Source: Gracilibacillus massiliensis (GTDB taxonomy: Bacteria; Bacillota; Bacilli; Bacillales; Amphibacillaceae). Taken from it: a stretch of DNA of 64,000 nt. The notes beneath the pieces were generated by a model. That model did no database searches. It had not been told where the DNA came from and saw nothing but the letters and a program-made list of their open reading frames with translations. This document shows, one piece after another, positions 33,024-42,267 of the stretch. The stretch spans positions 62,001 through 126,000 of the forward strand of contig NZ_CZRP01000009.1 of NCBI RefSeq assembly GCF_001458115.1, read 5' to 3'. A program made the translations under genes and the position numbers. The number at the start of each line of letters is the position of its first letter. Position 1 is the first letter of the stretch.

Positions 33024-34715
33024 TTATTGATCATTACGATTAATAAAATCGGTTACGGCACCTAGTGATGAACAAGAAACATTGTGTGCATATTTCCCTA
33101 AAACACCACGTTTATAAAGTTCTGGTGCTTGCCAGTTGGCACGACGTTTTGCTATTTCTTCTTCAGCAACATCCATAGAAATTTCTTTTTGTTCTGAATC
33201 AATCGTCACCATGTCGCCTTCTTCTAAGAATGCGATTGGCCCTCCAGATTGTGCTTCAGGTGCAATATGTCCTACTACAAGACCATGCGTACCACCGGAG
33301 AAACGACCGTCTGTTAATAAGGCTACAGATTGTCCAAGACCTTTTCCAACTAGAATAGCTGAAATGGAAAGCATTTCTGGCATACCTGGTCCACCTTTTG
33401 GCCCAACATAACGGATAACCAGTACATCACCTTCATTTATCTCATTATTCATAACGGCGTTGGTTGCCTCTTCCTCGTTATTGAAAACACGAGCAGGTCC
33501 TGTATGGCGTTTTACTTTGACACCGGACACTTTCGCAACCGCTCCACTTGGAGAAAGGTTCCCTTTTAACACGATTAATGGACCATCTGCACGATATGGA
33601 TCACTTAATGGATGAATGATATCCTGATCATCAGAAAGAACTGGTGCATCTGCATAATTTTCTGCAATTGTTTTACCAGTAACGGTTAGACAGTCTTCAT
33701 GTAAGAAGCCATTATCTAATAATAAACGCATAACAGCTGGAACCCCACCGATTTTATGTAGGTCTTCCATTACATATTTACCGCTTGGTTTTAAGTCGGC
33801 TAAGTGTGGTACTTTTGCTTGGATACGATTAAAGTCATCTACCGTTAAGTCTACTTCTGCAGCATTGGCGATTGCTAATAAGTGTAATACTGCATTAGTA
33901 GAACCACCTAATGCCATTACCGCAGTAATCGCATTTTCAAAAGCTTTTTTCGTTAAGATATCTTTTGGATAAATGCCTTTTTCTAATAAGTGATATACTG
34001 CTTCCCCTGCTTTTTGGCAATCTTCCCATTTTTCTGGAGATTCAGCTGGGTTGGAAGAACTTCCTGGTAAACTCATACCAAGTGCTTCAACAGCTGTTGC
34101 CATTGTATTTGCAGTGTACATACCACCACATGAACCAGCACCAGGGCATGCATTACATTCAATACCTCTTAATTCTTCATCATCGATATCACCATTATTG
34201 TGTTTTCCTACACCTTCAAAAACTGAAACGATATCTAGCTTTTGACCATTTTTATAACCTGGTGCAATCGTACCACCATAAACAAAAACAGCTGGTACAT
34301 CAGAACGTGCAATCGAAATTAAGCAGCCTGGAATATTTTTATCACAACCACCAATTGCAACATAGCCGTCCAAATTTTCTGCGCCTACTACTGTTTCAAT
34401 CGAATCTGCGATCACATCACGGCTTGGAAGTGAATAACGCATACCAGAAGTACCCATTGAAATACCGTCCGATACAGTGATGGTATTAAAAATCATTGGT
34501 ACTCCACCAGCTGCACGTGCACCTTCTTTTGCTTTAATTGCTAAATCATCCAAGTGAATATTACATGGTGTAACCTCACTCCATGTACTAGCAATCCCAA
34601 TCATCGGTTTTTTGAAATCTTCATCTGTTACCCCTACTGCTCGCAACATCGCACGGTTTGGAGCACGTTTTGCATCGTCAAACACATTACTTTTGATACG
34701 TAAGTCTTTCCCCAT
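33024..34715 (-). CDS. ilvD: Dihydroxy-acid dehydratase
   Basis: Fe-S enzyme of 563 residues for valine, leucine and isoleucine synthesis. Cluster ligands are visible in [12 protein letters not shown] and [22 protein letters not shown]; the C-terminal [16 protein letters not shown] and [12 protein letters not shown] blocks are conserved. ATG 34715 has GGGAGG nine bases upstream; the longer frame is rejected. The gene stands alone, apart from any ilvBHC-leu genes, as it does in some Bacillaceae. A CodY-like box lies upstream at 34774-34788. Confidence 0.95.
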   Translation of the reverse strand: MGKDLRIKSNVFDDAKRAPNRAMLRAVGVTDEDFKKPMIGIASTWSEVTPCNIHLDDLAIKAKEGARAAGGVPMIFNTITVSDGISMGTSGMRYSLPSRDVIADSIETVVGAENLDGYVAIGGCDKNIPGCLISIARSDVPAVFVYGGTIAPGYKNGQKLDIVSVFEGVGKHNNGDIDDEELRGIECNACPGAGSCGGMYTANTMATAVEALGMSLPGSSSNPAESPEKWEDCQKAGEAVYHLLEKGIYPKDILTKKAFENAITAVMALGGSTNAVLHLLAIANAAEVDLTVDDFNRIQAKVPHLADLKPSGKYVMEDLHKIGGVPAVMRLLLDNGFLHEDCLTVTGKTIAENYADAPVLSDDQDIIHPLSDPYRADGPLIVLKGNLSPSGAVAKVSGVKVKRHTGPARVFNNEEEATNAVMNNEINEGDVLVIRYVGPKGGPGMPEMLSISAILVGKGLGQSVALLTDGRFSGGTHGLVVGHIAPEAQSGGPIAFLEEGDMVTIDSEQKEISMDVAEEEIAKRRANWQAPELYKRGVLGKYAHNVSCSSLGAVTDFINRNDQ

Positions 34716-34773
34716 TCCACTTTGCCTCCCAACTATATTTTCTAGCATCAGAACTAGAATTTCCTATATTTTT

Positions 34774-34788
34774 AATTTTCTAAAAAAT
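34774..34788. promoter_or_regulatory. Candidate CodY box upstream of ilvD
   Basis: AATTTTCTAAAAAAT matches the CodY consensus AATTTTCWGAAAATT at 13 of 15 positions, about 60 bp upstream of the ilvD start. CodY control of branched-chain amino acid genes is established in Bacillus. Confidence 0.5.
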
Positions 34789-34888
34789 TCAGATCGAGAA
34801 ATGCCTAACGTTACTTCTCAATAATGATATAGTATCATATATTTAGAAAATACGGAACGATTCGCACCGTAAAATAGAGGGGAAATAA

Positions 34889-35416
34889 ATGAAATTTCGC
34901 ATAATTTTTATACTATTGTTACTTATTATTCTAGGATATCTCTTTTTTCAATATCAAAAATATAGTAATCGACCAATGCCTTCTTCTTTACATCCGCATG
35001 TGGAAGAAGCGAGTGAAGCGTTAATTGATCAAGCGGAACAACAAGGAATTTCTATTATCATTACCGACGACTTTCGTTCTATCGAAGAACAAAATAAAAT
35101 CTATCAGCAAGGTCGTGATAGAGACGGAGAAATTGTTACCAATGCAAAAGGTGGAGAATCTTATCATAACTACGGATTGGCAATAGATTTTGCCTTACAA
35201 CCTCGTCAAGGCGAGGTAATCTGGGATTTAGAATATGATGGAAATCAAAACGGTGAAAGTGACTGGATGGAAGTGGTCGATATTGCAAAGTCATTAGGAT
35301 TTTCGTGGGGCGGGGATTTTGCTCGTTTCAAAGATTATCCACACTTACAAATGGACTTCGGATTAAGTATCGCCGAACTAAAATGGGGTAAACGACCAGA
35401 AGATGTGATCGATTAA
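34889..35416 (+). CDS. M15-family cell-wall peptidase (CwlK/VanY-like)
   Basis: A 175-residue exported or membrane-anchored peptidase with an N-terminal hydrophobic anchor (about residues 4-22). The zinc site is formed by GGESYHNYGLAIDFAL (His and Asp) and DYPHLQMDFG (His), and the IIITDDFRSIEEQNKIYQQG segment precedes it. This is the D,D- or L,D-peptidase arrangement of CwlK-like enzymes that cut peptidoglycan stem peptides. AGAGGGG precedes the ATG. Its stop overlaps the last codon of the convergent reductase gene by four bases. Confidence 0.88.
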   Translation: MKFRIIFILLLLIILGYLFFQYQKYSNRPMPSSLHPHVEEASEALIDQAEQQGISIIITDDFRSIEEQNKIYQQGRDRDGEIVTNAKGGESYHNYGLAIDFALQPRQGEVIWDLEYDGNQNGESDWMEVVDIAKSLGFSWGGDFARFKDYPHLQMDFGLSIAELKWGKRPEDVID

Positions 35417-36411
35417 CCCCTATAAATGACCGTACTATATAATTGCTCTGTTACCGTTGGATCGATCCATTTATGTGCTTTATTAATAGCTGTTATCGCC
35501 TCGGTATATCCGGAAGCAATTAAATTCGTTTTGCCATCGTATTGCACAATATCACCAGCAGCAAATATGCCTGGTACATTGGTTGCCATATCTCCTTTTA
35601 CTGCAATACGGGCTTTTTTGGTTTCCACTTCCCATTTGTCAAAAGGTGTGGCTTCTAATTCTAATCCATGAAAAGTAAGAATTTCTTCTGCATCGATTAT
35701 GTGCTTTTCATTTTCACTATTGCTTATTTCGACCGCTTGTAACCTATCCTCTTTCAGGAACAAATCAGTTAAAGCTGTTTGAAAATGTACCTGTACAGAA
35801 CTTTTAAGCAAAAGATCTAAATCGTGCTGTTTTACTTGATGAAAAGATGAGTCCGGATTGACAACTGTCACGGATGCTGCTTTGTCTTTTAAATACAAAG
35901 CCCAACCTACGCCTACTTTATTATTGGAGGCGATCACTACTTTTTTATTCGCATATTTCTCGCGATTCATTAAATTAGTAGGAACTTGCTTGCGAAACGT
36001 TGGGTATGGTAGCGCATTCCAGTCGTCAGATCGCTTGGTATGAAAAGTGCCTGAACCTGTTGCAAGTAAAATCGATTTAGATAGATGACGATCACCGCTA
36101 TTCGTTTGTAAAGTGAAATGCTGATCATCTTTGTCAATCGTTTCGACCCACTGATCGGTTAACATAACTGGTTGGTGACGCTCTGCTTGCGTCATCATTT
36201 GTTGTACTAAGTCTTCACCAGATACAGCAGGAAAGCCTCCAACATCATATATTAATTTCTCCGGGAAAAACTGCATGACTTTTCCACCAAATTGTGACTG
36301 TGACTCAAGCAATTTAACTTTCATACCACGCATCGTCGCATAATACGTTGCAAATAAACCGGTTGTACCACCGCCTATTATCGTTATATCAAATAGTTCT
36401 TGATTGTCCAT
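35413..36411 (-). CDS. Ferredoxin-NADP reductase-like flavoprotein (YumC type)
   Basis: A 332-residue thioredoxin-reductase-fold protein without the CxxC redox pair. FAD motif DITIIGGGTTGLFATYYATM, then QFGGKVMQFFPEKLIYDVGGFP, the ATGSG turn, the second Rossmann region KVVIASNNKVGVGWAL (degenerate, GVGWA in place of GxGxxA) and AAGDIV at the end. This matches YumC/YcgT-type reductases. As the last gene of the carotenoid operon it may supply electrons to the CrtP-like oxygenase or reduce FMN for Fni; that is inference. It starts 10 bp after the fni stop. Confidence 0.85.
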   Translation of the reverse strand: MDNQELFDITIIGGGTTGLFATYYATMRGMKVKLLESQSQFGGKVMQFFPEKLIYDVGGFPAVSGEDLVQQMMTQAERHQPVMLTDQWVETIDKDDQHFTLQTNSGDRHLSKSILLATGSGTFHTKRSDDWNALPYPTFRKQVPTNLMNREKYANKKVVIASNNKVGVGWALYLKDKAASVTVVNPDSSFHQVKQHDLDLLLKSSVQVHFQTALTDLFLKEDRLQAVEISNSENEKHIIDAEEILTFHGLELEATPFDKWEVETKKARIAVKGDMATNVPGIFAAGDIVQYDGKTNLIASGYTEAITAINKAHKWIDPTVTEQLYSTVIYRG

Positions 36412-36421
36412 TATTGCACCT

Positions 36422-37450
36422 CTAACCTGTTATTAATCGATTCGTCCTTTTTAATGAAGGTATATCTTTTGCTCCGATACCAAACATCACCATTTGCAAC
36501 TCTAATTCACGGACTTTCATCCATTTTATCACATTTTCCGGTGAGTCAATTGCTTCTTTTAAAATCGAACGAGCAAATCCTATATAATCTGCTCCTAAGC
36601 CAATTGCTTTAGCTGCATCTAAGCCGTTACGAATACCTCCACTGGCAACGATCGTTTGCTGAGGTAAGATTTTTCTTACTTCCTGCAAACAGTTAGCCGT
36701 TGGATTTCCCCAACTAGCAAAGGCTTCTGCCGCTGTTTTCTTAATGTTATCTTTTGACCGCAACTTTTCCACCTGACTCCATGACGTACCACCAGCTCCA
36801 GCGACATCGATAAAATCGATACCTACATTCGTTAATTGTTTGGCAACTTCTGCGTCAATACCAAACCCTACTTCTTTAGCACCAACCGGAATTGATAATG
36901 CTTTCGTTAATTTTTCAATCTTTGGTAACAGATTGGAAAAATTAGTGTCTCCACCTGCTTGAATCACTTCTTGAATCGTATTGAAATGTAAGACAAGAGC
37001 ATCTGCGTCCGTCCAATCGATGATTTGTTTTACCTGATCAATCGTAACACCGTAATTTAATTGGACGGCTCCTAAGTTTGCCACAATCGGGATCGTCGGG
37101 GCATACTCTCTTAATTGAAACGATTGTCGAAACTGTTCACTTTCTAACATCACACGTGTAGAACCTAATGCAAAAATCCAGCCTTGTTCTTCAGCAGCGA
37201 TTGCCAAATTGCGATTAACCGTTTCTGCCAGCTCGGCTCCACCTGTCATCGAACTGATCAAGTAAGGGGATTTGATTTGTTTCGTGAAAAAGTTGGAGGA
37301 CAGATCAATTGCGTCAAAATCGATTTCAGGTAAAGCGTTGTGCTGAAACCTAAATCGATCAAAGCCATTTGTTACCCCTTGCCCTAGTGATTCATCTGAT
37401 AAACTATACGTAATATGCTCGCTTTTTCTTTTATGAATGTCTTCTGTCAT
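36422..37450 (-). CDS. fni: Type 2 isopentenyl-diphosphate isomerase (FMN-dependent)
   Basis: A 342-residue TIM-barrel flavoenzyme that interconverts IPP and DMAPP. RKSEHI at the N-terminus, SPYLISSMTGGAE, the FALGSTRVMLE block, VGAKEVGFGID, DVAGAGGTSWSQVE and ASGGIRNG are family hallmarks. It starts four bases inside the end of the crtP-like gene (ATGA overlap). Location in the carotenoid operon suggests that it raises the supply of the C5 building blocks for farnesyl diphosphate. Confidence 0.95.
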   Translation of the reverse strand: MTEDIHKRKSEHITYSLSDESLGQGVTNGFDRFRFQHNALPEIDFDAIDLSSNFFTKQIKSPYLISSMTGGAELAETVNRNLAIAAEEQGWIFALGSTRVMLESEQFRQSFQLREYAPTIPIVANLGAVQLNYGVTIDQVKQIIDWTDADALVLHFNTIQEVIQAGGDTNFSNLLPKIEKLTKALSIPVGAKEVGFGIDAEVAKQLTNVGIDFIDVAGAGGTSWSQVEKLRSKDNIKKTAAEAFASWGNPTANCLQEVRKILPQQTIVASGGIRNGLDAAKAIGLGADYIGFARSILKEAIDSPENVIKWMKVRELELQMVMFGIGAKDIPSLKRTNRLITG

Positions 37451-38913
37451 AAGCCGATCCCTTCTTTAATGATTGCTTCTGCTACTAATTTGCCTGACCT
37501 GGTAACGATTGGGGTTCCTCCCCCTGGATGTGTAGACCCACCGACAAACCAGAGTCGATCTACTTCTTTTGCTTTATTTGGTAAGCGAAAAAATGCCTGC
37601 TTAAATGAATTGGAACTTGCTCCATAAATCGCTCCCTGGAAGGCACCTGTTTGATGCTTCAAATCCTTGGGTGTCATTACTTCAAGATATTCGATATGAT
37701 CCCTTAAATTGGTCAATCCTTTTTGCTCTAATAAATCTAGTAAATGATCCGTATAACGGTTTTTAATGGTTTCCCAATCATGTTTAGTTTCACTTGGGGT
37801 ATTGACGAGTACAAATAAGTTACTTGCATTAGCATTCGGAATCAATGACAGATCATCATACCCTGAGTTACAAATATATATCGTTGGATCATCTACAAGC
37901 TCTTTCTTTTTAAATAACTGATCAAATTCCTTTTGATAATCATTTGTAAAGTAAACCTGATGATGCTGAAGTTTATCAAAGCGCTTATTGATCCCCAAAA
38001 GTAAAGCAAAACCTGATAATGATGGCTCTATTTTTTCTACGTTTCGCTTGTCTGTTGGTAATAGTTTATCATAAACCGTTAAAGCATCGATATTTGCAAC
38101 CACTTGGTCGGCATAAATTTTTTCCTCGTCAACCTCTACACCAATTACTTTGCTATTTTGCACCACCATTTTGGTAACTTCTTGCTGATAGTGAATCTGC
38201 ACCCCTAGCTCTTCTGCTAATTGACGCATCGCATTGGCTATTTGATAGGTACCTCCTGTTACTCCATATATCCCTAAATTCGTTTCGACATGTGCCATCA
38301 TCCCGTATATTGCTGGAGTTTGATAGGGTGAAGAACCAACATAAGTAGCATAGCGACCAAACAATTGTAAGGTGTTTGGATGTGTGAAATATTGCTTTAG
38401 CCAGTCTTGATACGTCGTAAAAGGTTTAATTTTAGCAAAATTTTTAATAAGTGTCGGGCTCCATTTGTCACTAAATCGGTAGAGCAAACGATTGAGAAAC
38501 TGACTCTCGGCAATCTGATAAAAAGTCTCACTATCGTTTAAAAAGGATAGGTATTGCTCGGCATCCTCTTTACTGTATTGAGCAATAGCCTTTTGTACAT
38601 TTTGCTTTATCGTCGAAGTCGGGACAGCACTTCCATCATCAAAATAGTTCATTGTCCCTGCTTTAATCGGATAAAAAGTTAAATAATCATTAATATTCCT
38701 TCCGCATTGGGCAAATAATTCTTCAAATACATGTTTCATCGTAATCGTACTCGGACCTAAATCAAAATGATAGCCTTTTACATTGCGCTCTTGTAATTTT
38801 CCACCAACTACTTTATTTTTTTCGAGAATCTCAACACGATAACCATGATAGGCTAAGGTAATCGCTGCTGACAATCCACCCAGGCCTGCTCCTACTATGA
38901 TCACCTTTTTCAT
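37447..38913 (-). CDS. crtP: CrtP-like carotenoid oxygenase/desaturase (crtNb type)
   Basis: A 488-residue FAD-dependent carotenoid desaturase-superfamily enzyme. It has IIVGAGLGGLSAAITLAYHG and GGKLQERNVKGYHFDLGPS, and the C-terminal FVGGSTHPGGGTPIV. Among the three paralogues here, the motif ATYVGSSPYQTPAI resembles YVGSS in Staphylococcus CrtP, which oxidises the terminal methyl of diaponeurosporene to aldehyde. So oxidation of a C30 end group is the most likely role; plain desaturation cannot be excluded. It overlaps its neighbours by four bases on each side. Confidence 0.8.
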   Translation of the reverse strand: MKKVIIVGAGLGGLSAAITLAYHGYRVEILEKNKVVGGKLQERNVKGYHFDLGPSTITMKHVFEELFAQCGRNINDYLTFYPIKAGTMNYFDDGSAVPTSTIKQNVQKAIAQYSKEDAEQYLSFLNDSETFYQIAESQFLNRLLYRFSDKWSPTLIKNFAKIKPFTTYQDWLKQYFTHPNTLQLFGRYATYVGSSPYQTPAIYGMMAHVETNLGIYGVTGGTYQIANAMRQLAEELGVQIHYQQEVTKMVVQNSKVIGVEVDEEKIYADQVVANIDALTVYDKLLPTDKRNVEKIEPSLSGFALLLGINKRFDKLQHHQVYFTNDYQKEFDQLFKKKELVDDPTIYICNSGYDDLSLIPNANASNLFVLVNTPSETKHDWETIKNRYTDHLLDLLEQKGLTNLRDHIEYLEVMTPKDLKHQTGAFQGAIYGASSNSFKQAFFRLPNKAKEVDRLWFVGGSTHPGGGTPIVTRSGKLVAEAIIKEGIGL

Positions 38914-40013
38914 AAATAACGCCTACCTTTCCAGAGATAACCCTTCTTTCTTGTTGTCTGCCAGGCAGATTGAATGAGTAAAAGAATCATCAATAATACA
39001 CTTAGCGGAAACAACAAACCGTATAAGTGATGAACACCACTCCACCAGTCTACGATGACTTTTGTGATACTTGCGATCGTAATCGCTAGTATTGAAAGCA
39101 AAAATAAGTCGTCGAACCAAATGGTAATCAGTGGCATCAGATAAAGAGTAGCATAGATAATGACAATGCTCGTCATCAACCAATAATTACGATTAATGCC
39201 AATAAATATATTTTTCAAGTACCCTTGCCAGACATCTTGCGCCCCTTTGTACATCCTCATTGCGACAAATTTATCTATTTTCAGTAATTGTGCAGGTTCT
39301 CTAAAGCTCTTCACCCTTTTCATTAACGTCATATCATCGACCATGGCATCTTGGATCGAGGCATGTCCGCCAATCCGGTCATAGGTCTTCCTTGCTATTG
39401 CTATAAATCCACCATGTGCGGCAGAAAATTTGGACTCGGAAGATTTTTTGACTAAAGGTACCGGCAAATGGCACAAAATCACGAAATGCATCATTGTCAC
39501 TAACAAGCGTTCTATTGCTGATTTGACTATTTGTCTTGGAAAACCAGAAATGATCCCGCTTTTTTGTTTGATTAAATGTGGCATAAGATTAGAAAGCGTG
39601 TGCTGTGACATTTGGACATCAGCATCGATAAACAAGAGCCATTCTCCACGAGCACGCTCGGCTAGTTGGTGACAAGCGAACACCTTGCCTTTCCAACCAT
39701 TAGGTAAGGAAGCACCACGCCAATAATGAAGGTTCGTGTATTTCTGTTGTAACCGCGCTAATATTGATCCCGTTCGATCTGTTGAATGATCATCTAACAC
39801 TAATACTTCCAATGGCAGGACCGTTTGATTCAAGGCCGATTCGACACACGCTTGAATATTAGCTTCTTCATTGCGTGCCGGAATACAAATGGAAATTGAC
39901 ACCTTGCCTTTCTGCTTGACGCTGCCCATTTTCGGATAAACATACATATTGAACAAAACGAAAAGGAGTTGAATCATAAGCCAGCAACAAATAAGCATTA
40001 CTACTACTTCCAC
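38910..40013 (-). CDS. crtQ: Family 2 glycosyltransferase (CrtQ-like)
   Basis: A 367-residue membrane-associated glycosyltransferase: one N-terminal membrane segment (about 3-25), the GT-A domain with SISICIPARNEEANIQ, LVLDDHSTD, LLFIDADVQMS (the DxD metal site) and QDAMVDDM, then three or four C-terminal membrane segments from about residue 270. The layout matches diaponeurosporenoate glycosyltransferase CrtQ. It likely attaches glucose to the carboxyl or hydroxyl group of the carotenoid. It abuts the acyltransferase gene with no gap. Confidence 0.85.
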   Translation of the reverse strand: MEVVVMLICCWLMIQLLFVLFNMYVYPKMGSVKQKGKVSISICIPARNEEANIQACVESALNQTVLPLEVLVLDDHSTDRTGSILARLQQKYTNLHYWRGASLPNGWKGKVFACHQLAERARGEWLLFIDADVQMSQHTLSNLMPHLIKQKSGIISGFPRQIVKSAIERLLVTMMHFVILCHLPVPLVKKSSESKFSAAHGGFIAIARKTYDRIGGHASIQDAMVDDMTLMKRVKSFREPAQLLKIDKFVAMRMYKGAQDVWQGYLKNIFIGINRNYWLMTSIVIIYATLYLMPLITIWFDDLFLLSILAITIASITKVIVDWWSGVHHLYGLLFPLSVLLMILLLIQSAWQTTRKKGYLWKGRRYL

Positions 40014-40742
40014 TTAGCTCCCCCTCCTCATTAAACGGTTGAAGCGATCACTTGTAGAAAGAGATGGCGTAATAATCGGGTGATATGGTGCATGAAATGG
40101 TGCCTCGGGTTGGTCTATCAATCTTTTTAATTGAGACTGCCTTTGGCCCTGTAATAGCGATTCACATTGGTGTACCAATGAATCCTTTGCATCCGTTCCA
40201 TGGATTAGTTGTCCTTTACCAATATCAATCGCTGCAATCGGTTTTTGCCTTTCATGAAAATAATAATGAAAGGTAACCGGCTTTATCATTACTTGATCAA
40301 ACATTGATAGCAATAAACCAATCCCTCTCATGAACTGATAATCGGGTATATGTTGATGTTGGATGCTACCTTGGGGAAACAACCAGACCTTTTTTCCATG
40401 TTCCAATAAAGTTTGTGTATATCGGAGCGATTGTATCAGATCTTTTGGATGATCGCGACGGACAGAGTATGCTCCTAACTTACGAAAGAAACGGTATTGC
40501 TTGAGCCCTTCCTCTGTCATCATAATATAATGATCCTCCATTGACGTTTTTTGTGTGAGTTGAAAAAGTAATAAACCATCCCACCACGAACTATGGTTGG
40601 CAATATAAATCGTAGGAAGATGCTGTTCTTCATCAAGCTCACCTTTACTAGAAACGAGCGAAAAATGTTTTGGAATCAAGTAGTATTGCTGGTAATAATA
40701 GAATATTTTTTCAAAGCGATGATCTTTTTTGGCGTTGATCAT
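40014..40742 (-). CDS. PlsC-type acyltransferase of the carotenoid operon
   Basis: A 242-residue lysophospholipid-acyltransferase-like protein. The catalytic HX4D motif is ANHSSWWDG (His50, Asp55), followed by VWLFPQGSIQ, the substrate-binding block. Staphyloxanthin assembly uses an unrelated membrane acyltransferase, CrtO; here a PlsC-fold enzyme seems to take that place and would esterify the sugar with a fatty acid. It starts 32 bp inside cruF behind GGGTGG, so coupling is likely. Confidence 0.8.
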   Translation of the reverse strand: MINAKKDHRFEKIFYYYQQYYLIPKHFSLVSSKGELDEEQHLPTIYIANHSSWWDGLLLFQLTQKTSMEDHYIMMTEEGLKQYRFFRKLGAYSVRRDHPKDLIQSLRYTQTLLEHGKKVWLFPQGSIQHQHIPDYQFMRGIGLLLSMFDQVMIKPVTFHYYFHERQKPIAAIDIGKGQLIHGTDAKDSLVHQCESLLQGQRQSQLKRLIDQPEAPFHAPYHPIITPSLSTSDRFNRLMRRGS

Positions 40743-41433
40743 AGCGATACCACCCTTCTACCAACAACATACTAGAAAATGTGACAAATAAGATTTCAGG
40801 CAAACCCTCTTTTGCCGTTAAGACACCAAAGAAGAACAAAATTAATTGGAATAACCGGACTCCCTTCCATTGCAGGGTAGCATTCAGTTTGACAACAGGA
40901 ATCCAAAAACTAACAAAAGCTGCAATCAAAAACCATGCAATAAAATTAGTCAGCGGAATACCAAAATAGATTCCATCATGCTGCCAGTTCCAAAACTCCA
41001 TTGCAATCGCTGCAGGATCTAAAATCAAGTCGATTAATACAACCAAGAACCCGACTTGTAATGAACGGATCCAACGATTAGTACTAGTGGCTAAAAACAT
41101 AGATAAATAGATAACACCAACCCAAGCAAAGCCTAAGGTGAAAGGTACTTGCCATACATGAAAGCCTAACGTATCGGTATAGGAGTAGGTACCAAACGGA
41201 AACCCGGTCGTCACTCCGATAACCTCAATAAAAAAAGTAACGAAACCAATCAACAAAGCTATTAAGAAATTTCTTATATGAAACTGATACAGCGTTACCG
41301 TAGTGAGCGCTAACAAAATTAAAAAGATACTATTAGAAAATTGTAACCAGTCTGGTACTTCCCAAAAAAATAGCAACAAAAAACCAATCGTATACCAGCC
41401 TAAAAATATGAAATATAATGTTCGCGTCATCAT
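40711..41433 (-). CDS. cruF: CruF-type carotenoid hydratase (DUF422)
   Basis: A 240-residue protein with about seven membrane segments. The polar motifs FGTYSYTDTLG and LDPAAIAMEFWNW, including the acidic residues near membrane borders, are the CruF/DUF422 hallmarks. CruF enzymes hydrate the terminal double bond of carotenoids (C-1',2' in C40 and C50). In this C30 operon it would add a tertiary hydroxyl group that can then be glycosylated. The ATG directly follows the crtM stop with no spacing. Confidence 0.88.
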   Translation of the reverse strand: MMTRTLYFIFLGWYTIGFLLLFFWEVPDWLQFSNSIFLILLALTTVTLYQFHIRNFLIALLIGFVTFFIEVIGVTTGFPFGTYSYTDTLGFHVWQVPFTLGFAWVGVIYLSMFLATSTNRWIRSLQVGFLVVLIDLILDPAAIAMEFWNWQHDGIYFGIPLTNFIAWFLIAAFVSFWIPVVKLNATLQWKGVRLFQLILFFFGVLTAKEGLPEILFVTFSSMLLVEGWYRYDQRQKRSSL

Positions 41434-42267
41434 TTAATCGCCCGTTAACTGTAAAAATAATTTCGCTTTTCTCGAAGCACTTACCACCGCTCGTCGAGTA
41501 AATACTTGGTAGCGATTTTCTACGACAACTTCTAGGATCTCACGGTAATAATTGGCTGCTAAACGAATCGATAATGCACTTTCTTTTGGATACGTTTCAA
41601 TACCTGTTAATCCTTGTTCAAACCACCTATCCGCTTGTGCTATTAAATCCTGTATTACATCGACAAATTCCACTCTGACTAATTGTCGATCATATGCCGT
41701 TAATGAATACTCATATTTATCCATCAAGGACTTCGGAATATAACGCCTATTCATACGCTGATCCTCACCAACGTCACGAATAATATTGACAATTTGCATG
41801 CCTTTTCCGAGCGCAATCCCAGCATCAATCACCTGTTGATCAGGATTATCATGCAGAACAGGTAACAGCATTTCTCCGACCGAACCCGCCACATGATAAC
41901 AATATTCCTCTAACTCCTCGAACGTTTCATATTCTTTTTTTACAAAATCCATTCGTTGACCAGCAATTTGTGTGAAAAAAGGTGTCTTCGAAACAGGAAA
42001 GTGTTCAAATAAAAAACGTAAAGCTGGCCAAATAAAATGACCCTCGGCATGCTCTAAATCAATAAAATGCTGCTCTAATTCGTCTAATGTATAAGATGAT
42101 TTCTCTGGTTCATCAACCGCATCATCAATCATCCGACAAAATGAATAAATAACATAAACCGCTTCTCTTCGTGGCGTGGGCAAATATTTAAACGCATGAT
42201 AGAAACTTGACGACCCTTCTTTCATCATTTGTTTACAAGCATCTGCAAAATCTTGACTAACGATCAT
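41434..42267 (-). CDS. crtM: Dehydrosqualene (diapophytoene) synthase
   Basis: Squalene/phytoene synthase-family enzyme of 277 residues. Both metal-binding aspartate motifs are present: MIDDAVDEPE (Asp48-Asp49) and IIRDVGEDQRMNRRYIP near residue 168. Condensation of two farnesyl diphosphates to 4,4'-diapophytoene is inferred from the CrtN/CrtP partners; a C40 phytoene synthase cannot be formally excluded. It overlaps crtN by four bases and is third in the operon. Confidence 0.92.
   Translation of the reverse strand: MIVSQDFADACKQMMKEGSSSFYHAFKYLPTPRREAVYVIYSFCRMIDDAVDEPEKSSYTLDELEQHFIDLEHAEGHFIWPALRFLFEHFPVSKTPFFTQIAGQRMDFVKKEYETFEELEEYCYHVAGSVGEMLLPVLHDNPDQQVIDAGIALGKGMQIVNIIRDVGEDQRMNRRYIPKSLMDKYEYSLTAYDRQLVRVEFVDVIQDLIAQADRWFEQGLTGIETYPKESALSIRLAANYYREILEVVVENRYQVFTRRAVVSASRKAKLFLQLTGD

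Noticed and set aside
33965-34480. 171-codon + strand frame opposite ilvD
   Set aside because: It lies wholly antisense to the clearly conserved ilvD coding sequence, with codon use typical of an antisense shadow.
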